This document shows positions 1 to 7,818 of a DNA stretch of 64,000 nt, one piece after another. This DNA is from Alloyangia pacifica. GTDB taxonomy: Bacteria > Pseudomonadota > Alphaproteobacteria > Rhodobacterales > Rhodobacteraceae. The first letter of the stretch is position 1. Each line of letters begins with the position of its first letter. A model generated the notes under the pieces. It was given only the letters and a program-made list of their open reading frames with translations, was not told the origin of the DNA and searched no databases. The stretch covers positions 67,501-131,500 of the forward strand of contig NZ_CP022192.1 in assembly GCF_003111685.1 (NCBI RefSeq), given 5' to 3'. A program made the position numbers and the translations under genes.

Positions 1-881
1 TGGTCCGCGGTCAGCGCCAGCCCCCAGGCACGGCTGCCGACCAGGATGTAGTCGATCACCTTGCGCTTCGGCACGTCCACCACCGCCACGTGATTGGCCC
101 GCCCGAGCGCCACGTAAGCGCGCTGCCCGTCGGCAGAGATCTCGAGATCCACCGGCGTCACCTGCTCGGCGCGGAACCCCGTGGGCAGGAAGGGAACGTC
201 GCCGACCAGCTTCAGCGTCTCGACGTCGATGATGTCGACGATGCCGGCAAGCTCCGCCGAGACCCAGAGTTCCTTGCCATCGGGGGTCAGCGCGAAACGG
301 CGGGGCCGCGTGTCGACGAGGATGTCGGCGATCACTGCCTCCGCCTCCAGATCGATCACATGCACGAGATTGGCGGCCTCGGAGGCGACGAAGACGAGCC
401 GCCCGTCGGGGGTAACCTGCACCCCCTCGGGCTCCTCGCCGGTGAGATATTCCGCCAAAAGCTCGCCGGTCTCGATGTCGATGACCGAGGCCGTGGCGTC
501 CTCCTCGTTCGACACGATCAGCCGCCGCCCGTCGGGGTGCAGATCGAAGGTCTCGGGGGCGGGGACGCCGCGGATGCGCCCGGTGAGCTCGAGCGAGGCG
601 GTGTCGTAGATGGCGATCGTGTCGTCATCGGCGCAGCCCACGTAGAACGACGCATGATCGGCGCTGAAATGCACGCCGCGCGGGCGGGCACAGGTCTCGA
701 TGGTGCGCACCAGTTTCAGGCCGGGCGAGAGAATGCTCAGCGTGTCGCCGCGCTCGTCCGAGACAATTGCCATGCCCGTCGCCGCGCCTTCTTCCCTTCC
801 CGACTGGGCGCAGACCGGCCCCGCCACCGCGGCGAGGAACGCGGCCCGAATGAGCAAACTGGGGATCGAACTCGGGCGCAT
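1..881 (-). CDS. YVTN beta-propeller protein of a PQQ alcohol-oxidation system (3' end cut by the window)
   Basis: Secreted beta-propeller. The ATG at 881 opens a short signal peptide (MRPSSIPSLLIRAAFLAAVAG), followed by repeated blades with motifs such as IVSDERGDTLSIL, HPDGRRLIVSN and TPDGRLVFVAS. About 293 residues are readable before the frame leaves the window. The pattern matches the family called PQQ-dependent catabolism-associated beta-propeller. It is paralogous to the proteins at 6839-7810 and 10195-11136. It is divergent from the PQQ dehydrogenase at 963, so both probably share the 81-bp gap. Its molecular role is not known; a periplasmic scaffold or sensor for the quinoprotein chain is inferred from context. 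Confidence 0.85.
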   Translation of the reverse strand, partial: MRPSSIPSLLIRAAFLAAVAGPVCAQSGREEGAATGMAIVSDERGDTLSILSPGLKLVRTIETCARPRGVHFSADHASFYVGCADDDTIAIYDTASLELTGRIRGVPAPETFDLHPDGRRLIVSNEEDATASVIDIETGELLAEYLTGEEPEGVQVTPDGRLVFVASEAANLVHVIDLEAEAVIADILVDTRPRRFALTPDGKELWVSAELAGIVDIIDVETLKLVGDVPFLPTGFRAEQVTPVDLEISADGQRAYVALGRANHVAVVDVPKRKVIDYILVGSRAWGLALTAD

Positions 882-962
882 GAGACTGTGCTATTTTTCT
901 AAACACATTTGGTTTACCCTACGTAAGCTAACAAAGATCTACAACGCAAACCTTGGGAGGAT
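882..962. promoter_or_regulatory. Divergent promoter region between the YVTN protein and the PQQ dehydrogenase
   Basis: An AT-rich 81-bp gap in a GC-rich region. It contains a TACGTA core within TTTACCCTACGTAAGC at about 922-937. A closely related TACGTAGG-TAA element lies upstream of the permease at 38232. A strong ribosome-binding site (GGGAGG) sits just before the ATG at 963. Regulator identity is not shown by the sequence. Confidence 0.5.
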
Positions 963-2669
963 ATGGTTATGCGTGATTGGTCGACACTCGCCGCCAGTTG
1001 CCTGGCGGCGCTGATTGCCTCTGGCTCCGCACATGCTCAAGACGAAACCTCGGCGAGCACACTTTACGGCGACTTGCAGTCGGTGACGCAAAGCATGCTT
1101 TCGAGGGCCGCGGGCGACGGCAACAACTTTCTGCACACCAACGGCAACTACGCGCAGACGCGCTACTACCCCGCAAGCCAGATCAATACCGGCAATGTCC
1201 GGAGCCTGCGCCCGGCGTGGATTTTCCAGACCGACATCGTCGATTCGATGGAAACCTCGCCGATCGTGGTGAACGGGGTGATGTACATCACCACCGCCTT
1301 CAACGAGGTCTACGCGCTCGACGCGCGGACCGGGGCGCAGATCTGGCACCACAAGCACTCGATGGGCCCGGTCACCACCTATTGTTGCGGGCCCAACAAC
1401 CGCGGCGTGGCGGTCGCCGGCGACAAGGTCTTCATGGGCACGCTGGATGCCAAGCTGGTGGCGCTCGACGCCAAGACCGGCAAGCAGCTCTGGGAGACGC
1501 AGATCGCCGACGCCGAGCTCGGCTATTCCGAGACCATGGCGCCCTCTGTGGTCGAGAACATGGTGCTGATCGGCACGAACGGCGGCGAATACGGCATCCG
1601 CGGCTTCGTGAAGGCCTTCGACACCGAAACCGGAGAGCTGATCTGGACCTTCAACACCGTGCCCGAAGATTCGGTAGGGGTCTGGGCGACGCATGACGCC
1701 ACCGGCCGCGACATGCACCGCGACATCGAGGCCGAGAAAGCCGCGCTCGAAAGCATGGGCGATCCCTACGAGACGCTGGGCGGCGGCGTCTGGCAGAACC
1801 CTGCGGTCGATCTCGCCGAACGGCGCATCTACTTCGTGGTGGGCAATCCGTCGCCCGACCTCGACGGCAGCCTGCGCCCGGGCGACAACCTCTATACCGA
1901 CAGTCTCGTGTCGGTGAATCTCGATACCGGCGAGTACATCTGCCACTTCCAGTACATCGCGCATGACGTCTGGGACCTCGACGCGGTCTCGCCGCCGATC
2001 ATCACCACGGTGAGGGATGACGCGGGCAACGAGGTGAAGGGTATCCTGCATGGCGGCAAGACCGGCCATGTCTACGTGCACAAGGCCGACGATTGCTCGC
2101 TGATCCGCTTCTCCGAGGCGATGGTCCCGCAAGAAGACATGTGGACCCTGCCCACCGCCGAGGGGGCGCGGATGCTGCCCGGCGCCAATGGCGGCGTCGA
2201 GTGGTCGCCCATGGCAATCGATCCCGACCTGCATCTGACCTACGCGATCAACCTGCACCAGCCGATGACCTACACGGTGCGCTCAACCCCCTACCCCGAG
2301 GGCAAGATCTGGCTCGGCGGCTCCTTCGACGTGATCCCCGACGAAGCGCAATGGGGCAATATCACCGCGGTCGACTACAACACCGGCGACATCGCCTGGC
2401 AGGTGCGCACCGCCGAGCCGATGATCGGCGGGGTGCTGGCCACCGCCGGCGGGCTCGTGTTCACCGGCGAGGGCAACGGGCTCTTCAAGGCGTATGACAG
2501 CTCCAATGGCGGCGAGCTCTGGCGCTTCCAGGCCGGGGCGGGCGTCAATGCCCCACCATCGAGCTACACGGTCGAGGGTCAGCAGTACATCGTCGTCGCC
2601 GCGGGCGGGAACTCCCAGCTCAACTACAAGCGCGGCAACAACATCATCGCCTTCACGCTTGCCGACTGA
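963..2669 (+). CDS. PQQ-dependent alcohol dehydrogenase (quinoprotein, predicted lanthanide type)
   Basis: Periplasmic quinoprotein dehydrogenase of 568 residues that oxidises a primary alcohol and passes electrons to a cytochrome c. It has a signal peptide ending near AHA|Q. Trp-docking style blades include [24 protein letters not shown] and [12 protein letters not shown]. An adjacent Cys141-Cys142 pair in [10 protein letters not shown] would form the disulfide that stacks on PQQ. The active-site segment [12 protein letters not shown] carries Asp338-Leu-Asp340; the second Asp is the known marker of lanthanide rather than calcium coordination. It is distinct from the XoxF at 13150. The cytochrome gene at 2738 lies 68 bp downstream and probably encodes the acceptor. 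The exact alcohol cannot be read from the sequence. Confidence 0.93.
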   Translation: MVMRDWSTLAASCLAALIASGSAHAQDETSASTLYGDLQSVTQSMLSRAAGDGNNFLHTNGNYAQTRYYPASQINTGNVRSLRPAWIFQTDIVDSMETSPIVVNGVMYITTAFNEVYALDARTGAQIWHHKHSMGPVTTYCCGPNNRGVAVAGDKVFMGTLDAKLVALDAKTGKQLWETQIADAELGYSETMAPSVVENMVLIGTNGGEYGIRGFVKAFDTETGELIWTFNTVPEDSVGVWATHDATGRDMHRDIEAEKAALESMGDPYETLGGGVWQNPAVDLAERRIYFVVGNPSPDLDGSLRPGDNLYTDSLVSVNLDTGEYICHFQYIAHDVWDLDAVSPPIITTVRDDAGNEVKGILHGGKTGHVYVHKADDCSLIRFSEAMVPQEDMWTLPTAEGARMLPGANGGVEWSPMAIDPDLHLTYAINLHQPMTYTVRSTPYPEGKIWLGGSFDVIPDEAQWGNITAVDYNTGDIAWQVRTAEPMIGGVLATAGGLVFTGEGNGLFKAYDSSNGGELWRFQAGAGVNAPPSSYTVEGQQYIVVAAGGNSQLNYKRGNNIIAFTLAD

Positions 2670-2692
2670 GGCAAGGCGCAGGTGCTGACATC

Positions 2693-2715
2693 GGGGCGGG
2701 CTCCGGGTCCGCCCC
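2693..2715 (+). terminator. GC hairpin between the dehydrogenase and cytochrome genes
   Basis: Perfect arms GGGGCGG (2693-2699) and CCGCCCC (2709-2715) with a 9-base loop, 23 bp after the dehydrogenase stop. Only a short CATTCTT follows, so it more likely tunes or stabilises the transcript than ends it. Confidence 0.4.
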
Positions 2716-2737
2716 CATTCTTCAGGGAGACCCCATC

Positions 2738-3322
2738 ATGACATTGCGCTCCGCCCGGTTGCTCGTGCTCCTGGCCGCCACGGCTCTCGCCCCCCCCGCC
2801 AGCGCCAAGGACGGCTTCGTGCTCGACGACGAGGTGGCGATCTGCACCGGCTGCCATGGCGAGGACGGCGTCCCGGTCGACCCGGACTACCCGGCGATCT
2901 GGGGCCAGCAGTATTTCTACATCTACACCCAGCTGCGCGATTACGCTGCCGGGCGCCGCGAGAACGAGATCATGACCGGGATCGCCGCCGATTACGACAA
3001 GGACCAGGCCAAGCAGCTCGCCGAGCATTTTGCCGCCCAGACCTGGCCCGCGATCCCCTCGCAGGCCCAGGACGGCGACGAGGCGCTCGCAAACACGGCC
3101 TTCACCGCCGGCCAATGCAGCGCCTGTCACGGCAAGTGGCAGGGCGACAGCCGCATTCCCCGGCTGGCCGGTCAGCAGGCGGGCTACCTGTCGAAGACCA
3201 TGCACGACTTCAAGAACGAGGTGCGGATGAATGCGCCCGACATGACCAACCTCATGAAGCAATACGACGCGCCGACGATCGAGGCGATGTCGCGCTACCT
3301 CGCCAGCCTCGTGATCCGCTAG
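2738..3322 (+). CDS. Di-haem c-type cytochrome
   Basis: Secreted 194-residue cytochrome with two haem-binding motifs, CTGCH (residues 36-40) and CSACH (residues 127-131), preceded by a signal peptide ending near ASA|K. Two tandem class I-like domains of this size resemble cytochrome c4/c553 family carriers. It follows the PQQ dehydrogenase in the same direction after a GC hairpin and is most simply its electron acceptor in the periplasm. Methionines that could be axial ligands occur in each half (IMTGI and the NAPDMTNLM region), but ligand assignment is uncertain. It ends only 6 bp from the convergent ankyrin gene. Confidence 0.88.
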   Translation: MTLRSARLLVLLAATALAPPASAKDGFVLDDEVAICTGCHGEDGVPVDPDYPAIWGQQYFYIYTQLRDYAAGRRENEIMTGIAADYDKDQAKQLAEHFAAQTWPAIPSQAQDGDEALANTAFTAGQCSACHGKWQGDSRIPRLAGQQAGYLSKTMHDFKNEVRMNAPDMTNLMKQYDAPTIEAMSRYLASLVIR

Positions 3323-3328
3323 CCCGGC

Positions 3329-4240
3329 TCAGCGCCCGAGCAGGGCGGCGATCTCGCTCCCGGCGGCAAGGTCGGCCGCGCGCTTGCCCTGCCCGTCGCG
3401 CCGCTCGGGGTCGGCCCCCGCGTCCAGCAGGAAAGCCACCATCTGCGCATGGCCGCGCTCGGCGGCGATCATCAGCGCGGTGCGCCCCCGGTCGTCCTGC
3501 CGGTCGATCCGCGCGCCCGCCGCCAGCAGAACCCGCGCGGTCTCGACCCCGTCCGGCGCAGGCGCGTCATTGGCATGGCCTGCCGCCCACATCAGCGCGG
3601 TCAGATCGTGGCCCCACACCCGGTCGGCCTCGGCCCCCGCTTCCAGAAGCGCCGCGACAATGCCGGCAAAGGCCCGTCCGGCCGCATAGGTCAGCGCCCC
3701 CTTGCCGCGACGGTCCTCGGCCTTTGGATCGCCCCCGGCGTCGAGCAGCATCGAAAGCATCCGTGCATCGCCATCGAAGGCCGCCGCCATCACCGGCGTC
3801 ACCCCCTCGCGGCTGGCAAGGTTCACGTCCGCCCCGGCCTCGATGAGCTGCGCCACCATGCGCCGCCGCCCCTCCTGCACGGCGCCGAGCAGGGGCGTGA
3901 CGCCGCCGAGGGTGGCATGGTCGATCTGCGCCCCCCGCGCCAGCAGCTCCGCCGCGATCTCGCGCGCGCCGCGCGCCGCGGCGATGTTGAGGGGGGTTCC
4001 GCCGACCCTGTTGCGCGCCTCGACCGAGGCACCCTGCTCCAGAAGGCGCCGCGCGGTCTCGGGACAGTCGAGCGCCGCCGCCTCGAACAGCGCCTCGTTC
4101 AGAACGCGCCCCTCGAGCGCGGCGCGGGATTGCGACAGGCGGGTCTCGAGCGCGCTGCAGACCGGCGCGGCGGGCTGGGCAAGGGCCCCGCCTCCACCCA
4201 GCGCCAGCAGCACGAGCCCCAGCCCCGCCGCCCGCCTCAT
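3329..4240 (-). CDS. Secreted ankyrin-repeat protein
   Basis: A 303-residue protein with a signal peptide (LGLVLLALGGGGALAQ) and about seven ankyrin repeats, for example GGTPLNIAAARGAREIAAEL, GVTPVMAAAFDGDARML and GRTALMIAAERGHAQMVAFL. Ankyrin stacks bind proteins; the partner is unknown. Its ATG overlaps the stop of the upstream gene by ATGA (4237-4240), indicating translational coupling. It is the last gene of a minus-strand run starting near 9018, which also holds the two cupredoxin-like proteins, the ABC components and the beta-propeller. A periplasmic protein-interaction role in quinoprotein maturation or electron transfer is inferred only from that position. Confidence 0.85.
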   Translation of the reverse strand: MRRAAGLGLVLLALGGGGALAQPAAPVCSALETRLSQSRAALEGRVLNEALFEAAALDCPETARRLLEQGASVEARNRVGGTPLNIAAARGAREIAAELLARGAQIDHATLGGVTPLLGAVQEGRRRMVAQLIEAGADVNLASREGVTPVMAAAFDGDARMLSMLLDAGGDPKAEDRRGKGALTYAAGRAFAGIVAALLEAGAEADRVWGHDLTALMWAAGHANDAPAPDGVETARVLLAAGARIDRQDDRGRTALMIAAERGHAQMVAFLLDAGADPERRDGQGKRAADLAAGSEIAALLGR

Positions 4241-4650
4241 TTCACCACCATCACGCCGCGGAAGCCCTGGGTGTCGAGCCCCTCTATGTGGAAGGGGTAC
4301 TCACCGGGCCGCTGCGGAATGAACCAGATGTCGATCTCGCCCGCGTCGTCGAATTCCACGGCGTGCAGCCCGTAGGGCCTCACCTCCCGGTCCTCGATCA
4401 CGACCTGGTCGATCCAGCTCTCGCGGAACAGCTCGGGGGCGAGCAGCTTGTACTCCTCGAGCCCGTCGCTCTCGATGCGCCAGCGATAGTAGACCCCGGT
4501 CTCGATCTCGTAGCGGGTGACCGAGAACCCCTCGGCGGCGCGCAGCGCCAAGGGCTCCAGACGTTCGGCGCGCCGCGTGGGATCCTCCGCCTGCGCGGTG
4601 CCCGCGAGCATCGCGAGCGCGATCGCAAGAAGACCAAGCCTGCCCGTCAT
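4237..4650 (-). CDS. Cupredoxin-like secreted protein A (function unknown)
   Basis: Predicted secreted protein of 137 residues. I chose the start at 4650 (MTGRLGLLAIALAMLAGTAQA) because it begins a clean signal peptide; the frame is open 18 codons further upstream. The C-terminal half aligns by eye with the neighbour at 4738-5166, sharing FR-(E/A)-W(I/V), E(V/I)RPYGL, VEFD-AGE and PG(E/Q)Y. The fold suggested is the beta-sandwich of the cupredoxin_1 type, but no Cys-X-His-X-Met copper triad is visible, so electron transfer by type 1 copper is unlikely. It is coupled to the ankyrin gene by an ATGA overlap. Function is not recognised. Confidence 0.75.
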   Translation of the reverse strand: MTGRLGLLAIALAMLAGTAQAEDPTRRAERLEPLALRAAEGFSVTRYEIETGVYYRWRIESDGLEEYKLLAPELFRESWIDQVVIEDREVRPYGLHAVEFDDAGEIDIWFIPQRPGEYPFHIEGLDTQGFRGVMVVK

Positions 4651-4737
4651 TCCACGCCCTCCGCAAGATGCGGAAAACCTAGCATCGGCACGGCGGGCAG
4701 GCAAATTGCACCGCCCGCCCTTTACTCAACCACAGGG

Positions 4738-5166
4738 TTACTGGATGGTGATTTCGACCCGCTGGCTCTCGCCGGTGGAGCCGGGGATCTTCAGGTGGTA
4801 TTGCCCCGGCTTGATGGCGAGAAACTCGATCTCCATCTCGCCGGCCTGATCGAACTCGACGCTCTCGAGCCCGTAGGGGCGGATCTCGAGCCCGTTCACC
4901 ACCACCTCGTTGACCCAGATCGCGCGGAAGAAGCCCGGCCCTTCGAGGCCCAGCTCGCCCGAGCCATCGGCGGTGATTTCCAACTCATAGACCATGCCCG
5001 ACTTCAGCGTGATCGGCCCCTCGGCCAGCGGTTTGCCGACCGAAAGGGTGATCTCGGGCATTTCCTCGGAGTTCTCGTGCGACAGGATGCCGGCAAAACC
5101 GTACTCATGCGCAGCAGCAGGCAGCGCCATCGCGACGAGCGCGGCGGCGATCAGGGTGGGTTTCAT
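4738..5166 (-). CDS. Cupredoxin-like secreted protein B (possible N-terminal histidine)
   Basis: A 142-residue protein with signal peptide MKPTLIAAALVAMALPAAA. Cleavage after AAA would leave a mature N-terminus HEYGFAG with a second His and several acidic residues nearby (ILSHENSEEMPE). The rest is a beta-rich domain paralogous to 4237-4650, with the shared EIRPYGL-ESVEFD-AGE-PGQY pattern. No blue-copper Cys is present. It lies 16 bp after the ABC ATPase gene in the same minus-strand run. A metal-binding or periplasmic accessory role is an inference from the His/acidic N-terminus and the context; the family function is not known to me. Confidence 0.78.
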   Translation of the reverse strand: MKPTLIAAALVAMALPAAAHEYGFAGILSHENSEEMPEITLSVGKPLAEGPITLKSGMVYELEITADGSGELGLEGPGFFRAIWVNEVVVNGLEIRPYGLESVEFDQAGEMEIEFLAIKPGQYHLKIPGSTGESQRVEITIQ

Positions 5167-5182
5167 GGTCGGATCTCCTCCT

Positions 5183-5854
5183 TCAGACCAGATGCGGGGT
5201 CAGTGTGGCGGGCTGACCCTGCAGGTGCAGGATGCGGCTGGCCAATCGTTCGGCTTCGATGCGGGCGTGGGTGACAAAGAGCACCGCCGGGCGCAGCTCG
5301 GTGATCAGCTCCTCTGTCAGCGCCAGCATCGCTTCGGCAAGCTCGGGATCGAGCGAGACGAAGGGTTCGTCCATCACCAGCATGTCCAGCCGCCCGGCAA
5401 AGGCCCGCGCCAGCGCGAGGCGACGCTGCTGCCCGAGCGAAAGGCTGCGCGGGTAGGCATCGTGGCGCCCCTTCAGCCCGACCCGGTCGAGCGCCGCGCG
5501 GGCATCCCCCTCGCTCAGCTCGGGGTGCACCAGCGTCAGGTTCTGCAGGGCGCTGCGCCACGGCATCAGCGTCGGCTCCTGGAAGACCATGGCCATATGC
5601 GTGGGGCGGGTGATCTCGCCCTCGAACTCGGGGTCGAGCCCGGCGACAATGCGCAGCAGGGTCGACTTGCCGATGCCCGACGGTCCCAGCAGCGCCACGG
5701 TCTCGCCGCGCGAGACGGTGAAATGCACGTTGCGCAGCACCTCGGTCCCGCCGAAACGCTTCGAGCGAATCTCGACGCGCACCGCACCCGGGTCCGCGAG
5801 CTTGGGGTGCAGAGGCACGACGCGCCCGTCCTCGGGTCGGATGTTCGGGCTCAT
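5183..5854 (-). CDS. ABC transporter ATP-binding protein (nitrate/sulfonate/taurine importer type)
   Basis: A 223-residue nucleotide-binding subunit. Walker A is GPSGIGKST, the Q-loop is in MVFQEPTLMPW, the signature is the variant LSLGQQRR instead of LSGGQ, Walker B is LVMDEPF and the switch His is in VTHAR. ATG at 5854 overlaps the stop of the binding-protein gene (ATGA, 5851-5854). No permease gene is adjacent. The only SsuC/TauC-type permease in the window is at 38232-39062, beyond the replication genes, and is the likely partner. The longer open frame extending upstream to 6406 reads antiparallel nonsense through the binding protein and was not used. Confidence 0.88.
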   Translation of the reverse strand: MSPNIRPEDGRVVPLHPKLADPGAVRVEIRSKRFGGTEVLRNVHFTVSRGETVALLGPSGIGKSTLLRIVAGLDPEFEGEITRPTHMAMVFQEPTLMPWRSALQNLTLVHPELSEGDARAALDRVGLKGRHDAYPRSLSLGQQRRLALARAFAGRLDMLVMDEPFVSLDPELAEAMLALTEELITELRPAVLFVTHARIEAERLASRILHLQGQPATLTPHLV

Positions 5855-6816
5855 TGCACCTCCGCGAAGAGCCCGTCCGGCACGTGGTCCGCCTGCCCCA
5901 CCAACTCGGCACCGCCAAGCTCGGCCATCAGCGACAAGAGCTGGTCCGCCGCCGCGGCATCCACCGGCCCGCGCTGCGGCACCCCGGCCAGCCAGTCGCC
6001 GCGAAGCTGCTCGAACTGCGCGTCGCTCGAAGCGTTCATCTGCGGGCGCAGCGCCTCCCAGGAGGTTGCATCCTCGGCCAACAGCGCCTTGGCGTCGCGG
6101 CTCGCCTCGTAGAAGGCCTGCGCCAGCCCCTCGTGGCCGGCAAGGAAGTCCTGCTTGAAGTAATACCCCAGCAGCGGCACGTCGGGATCGAGCCCCAGCG
6201 CCTCTGCGGCACGCTCCACCGAGATCAGCTCGCGCATCCCCGCCGCCTTCATCTTGGCAAGGTAGTGCCAAAAGTTGATCGCCCCGGCGTAGTCCCCAGA
6301 GAGCCCGGACTTGAAGATCAGCGGCGGCGCGCCGAAGACCTGCTCGGTCTCGGCCTTCAGGTCCATGCCGAACTCCTGGCGCGCGTAGGCGCGCAGGATC
6401 AGCCACGACTTGTCGAGCGGCCCGCCGGCAATGCCGATCTTGCCGCCCCTCAGATCGGCCAGCGTCTCGGCGTCCGAGCCGCCCGGCACGAGCAGCCCGC
6501 CCACCGCGCGGGAATAGGGGATCACCACGTAGTCCTTGCCCTCGGCGCGCTGGCGGGCGACCCAGATCCAGTCGGCCACCGCCATGTCGGCCTCGCCGCC
6601 CTCGACCGCGATGCGGGTGGCGCCATTGTCGGCATAGGGCACCATCTCGAGCTTGAAGCCATGCGCGGTGTCGAAGCCGTTCGCGGTGATCGTCTCGAGC
6701 TCCCAGTTCACCGTGCCGATTTTCAGCACCGCGGCGCGGACAACCGGCAGGTCCTGCGCGGCGGCCGGAAGCGCGGCGGCACAGCCCAGCACCAGCGCGG
6801 TCAGAAATCCCTTCAT
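5851..6816 (-). CDS. ABC transporter substrate-binding protein (NMT1/SsuA-like)
   Basis: Periplasmic solute-binding protein of 321 residues with signal peptide MKGFLTALVLGCAAALPAAA. Segments such as KIGTVNWELETITANGFD, GEADMAVADWIWVARQ and IAGGPLDKSWLILRAYA fit the nitrate/sulfonate/thiamine-precursor (NMT1) binding family. It is followed by its ATPase with a 4-bp overlap and preceded (22 bp) by the YVTN protein. Genes of this kind recur near PQQ alcohol dehydrogenases; the ligand is unknown. A lanthanide chelate, PQQ or an alcohol-derived substrate are all possible, and nothing in the sequence decides between them. Confidence 0.85.
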   Translation of the reverse strand: MKGFLTALVLGCAAALPAAAQDLPVVRAAVLKIGTVNWELETITANGFDTAHGFKLEMVPYADNGATRIAVEGGEADMAVADWIWVARQRAEGKDYVVIPYSRAVGGLLVPGGSDAETLADLRGGKIGIAGGPLDKSWLILRAYARQEFGMDLKAETEQVFGAPPLIFKSGLSGDYAGAINFWHYLAKMKAAGMRELISVERAAEALGLDPDVPLLGYYFKQDFLAGHEGLAQAFYEASRDAKALLAEDATSWEALRPQMNASSDAQFEQLRGDWLAGVPQRGPVDAAAADQLLSLMAELGGAELVGQADHVPDGLFAEVQ

Positions 6817-6838
6817 CAGCCTCGTCTCCCCTTGCCGT

Positions 6839-7810
6839 TCAGTTCGGCGTGATCGCCACGCCCCAGGGCTGCTGCCCCACCTGGACCGACTTGATCGCCT
6901 TTTCCGCGGCCACGTCGATCACCGTGATGTCGTTGGAATTGCCGTTGGTGGTCACCAGGAACTCCTCGCCGGGGGTAAAGGCCATTTGCCAGACCCGCTG
7001 CCCCACCATGATATAGTCCACAACCTCGAGGCTTGTCCCGTCAATCACCGCCACGCGGTTGGCAGGCCCCAATGCCACGAAGATGCGGCTGCCGTCCGAA
7101 GTCGCCCTGATCCCCACCGGCTGCAGCCACTCGGGCAGCACGCCGGGCACCTCGAAGCCGATCTTCTGCTTCAGCGTCGGCGTGCCGTCTTCGGCGATAT
7201 CGATGACGCTGACCGTGCCGCCGATCTCGGCGCTGACGAAAAGCCGCGTGCCGTCGGCGGTGTATTCAGCGTAGCGCGGGCGCTGGTCGACGAGGATATT
7301 GTGCTTGATCTTGTAATCCTCGGTCGAGATGAAATGCGCCATGTTCGTGGTTTCCGAGGTGTTCACCACCCACTTGTGGTCGGGCGAGATCGCCATCCCC
7401 TCGGGCTCGACCCCCACCGGCACCTCGGCAAGGATGGTATGGGTCTGCGTGTCGGTCACCGTGACGAGGTTGTCATCCTCATTGGCGATGTAGAGCGGGC
7501 TGCCCGAGCGATCGAGCACGAAGAGCTCCGGGTCCGGCCCGGAGGGCAGCGTATAAAGCTCCTCGTAGGTCTCGGTATCGAAAACCCGCACCGTGTCGTC
7601 ATCCGAGGCGCAGACATACAGCAGCTTGCCGTCGGGCGAGAGGGTGATGCCGCGCGGGCGGTTGCCGCCCTCGAACTCGGTGATCACCTCCCAGCTTTCG
7701 GTGTCGAGCACGGTGATCGTATTGCCGCGCTCGTTCGAGACAAAGGCCTTTCCGGCCAGAGCGCCCGAAGCGGCAAGGCAGAGCGCGGTGGAGAGCATGA
7801 GAGATTTCAT
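6839..7810 (-). CDS. YVTN beta-propeller protein (PQQ-associated), second copy
   Basis: Secreted 323-residue propeller with repeated blades, for example AFVSNERGNTITVLD, SPDGKLLYVCASDDDTVRVFD and SPDHKWVVNTSETTNMAHFIS. ATG at 7810 was preferred because GAGGA precedes it at good spacing. A second ATG at 7822 overlaps the upstream stop by ATGA and would add four residues before the signal peptide. It is paralogous to 1-881 and 10195-11136. It follows the PQQ-associated binding protein (stop 7819) and precedes the importer binding protein, so it is part of the same transcript. The biochemical role of this family is unsettled. Confidence 0.87.
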   Translation of the reverse strand: MKSLMLSTALCLAASGALAGKAFVSNERGNTITVLDTESWEVITEFEGGNRPRGITLSPDGKLLYVCASDDDTVRVFDTETYEELYTLPSGPDPELFVLDRSGSPLYIANEDDNLVTVTDTQTHTILAEVPVGVEPEGMAISPDHKWVVNTSETTNMAHFISTEDYKIKHNILVDQRPRYAEYTADGTRLFVSAEIGGTVSVIDIAEDGTPTLKQKIGFEVPGVLPEWLQPVGIRATSDGSRIFVALGPANRVAVIDGTSLEVVDYIMVGQRVWQMAFTPGEEFLVTTNGNSNDITVIDVAAEKAIKSVQVGQQPWGVAITPN

Positions 7811-7818
7811 CGGAGTCC

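Noticed and set aside
5183..6406. Extended ATPase frame fusing 184 extra residues upstream
   Set aside because: The extra part reads through the binding-protein gene in another frame. The ATG at 5854 gives normal ATPase length and an ATGA junction.
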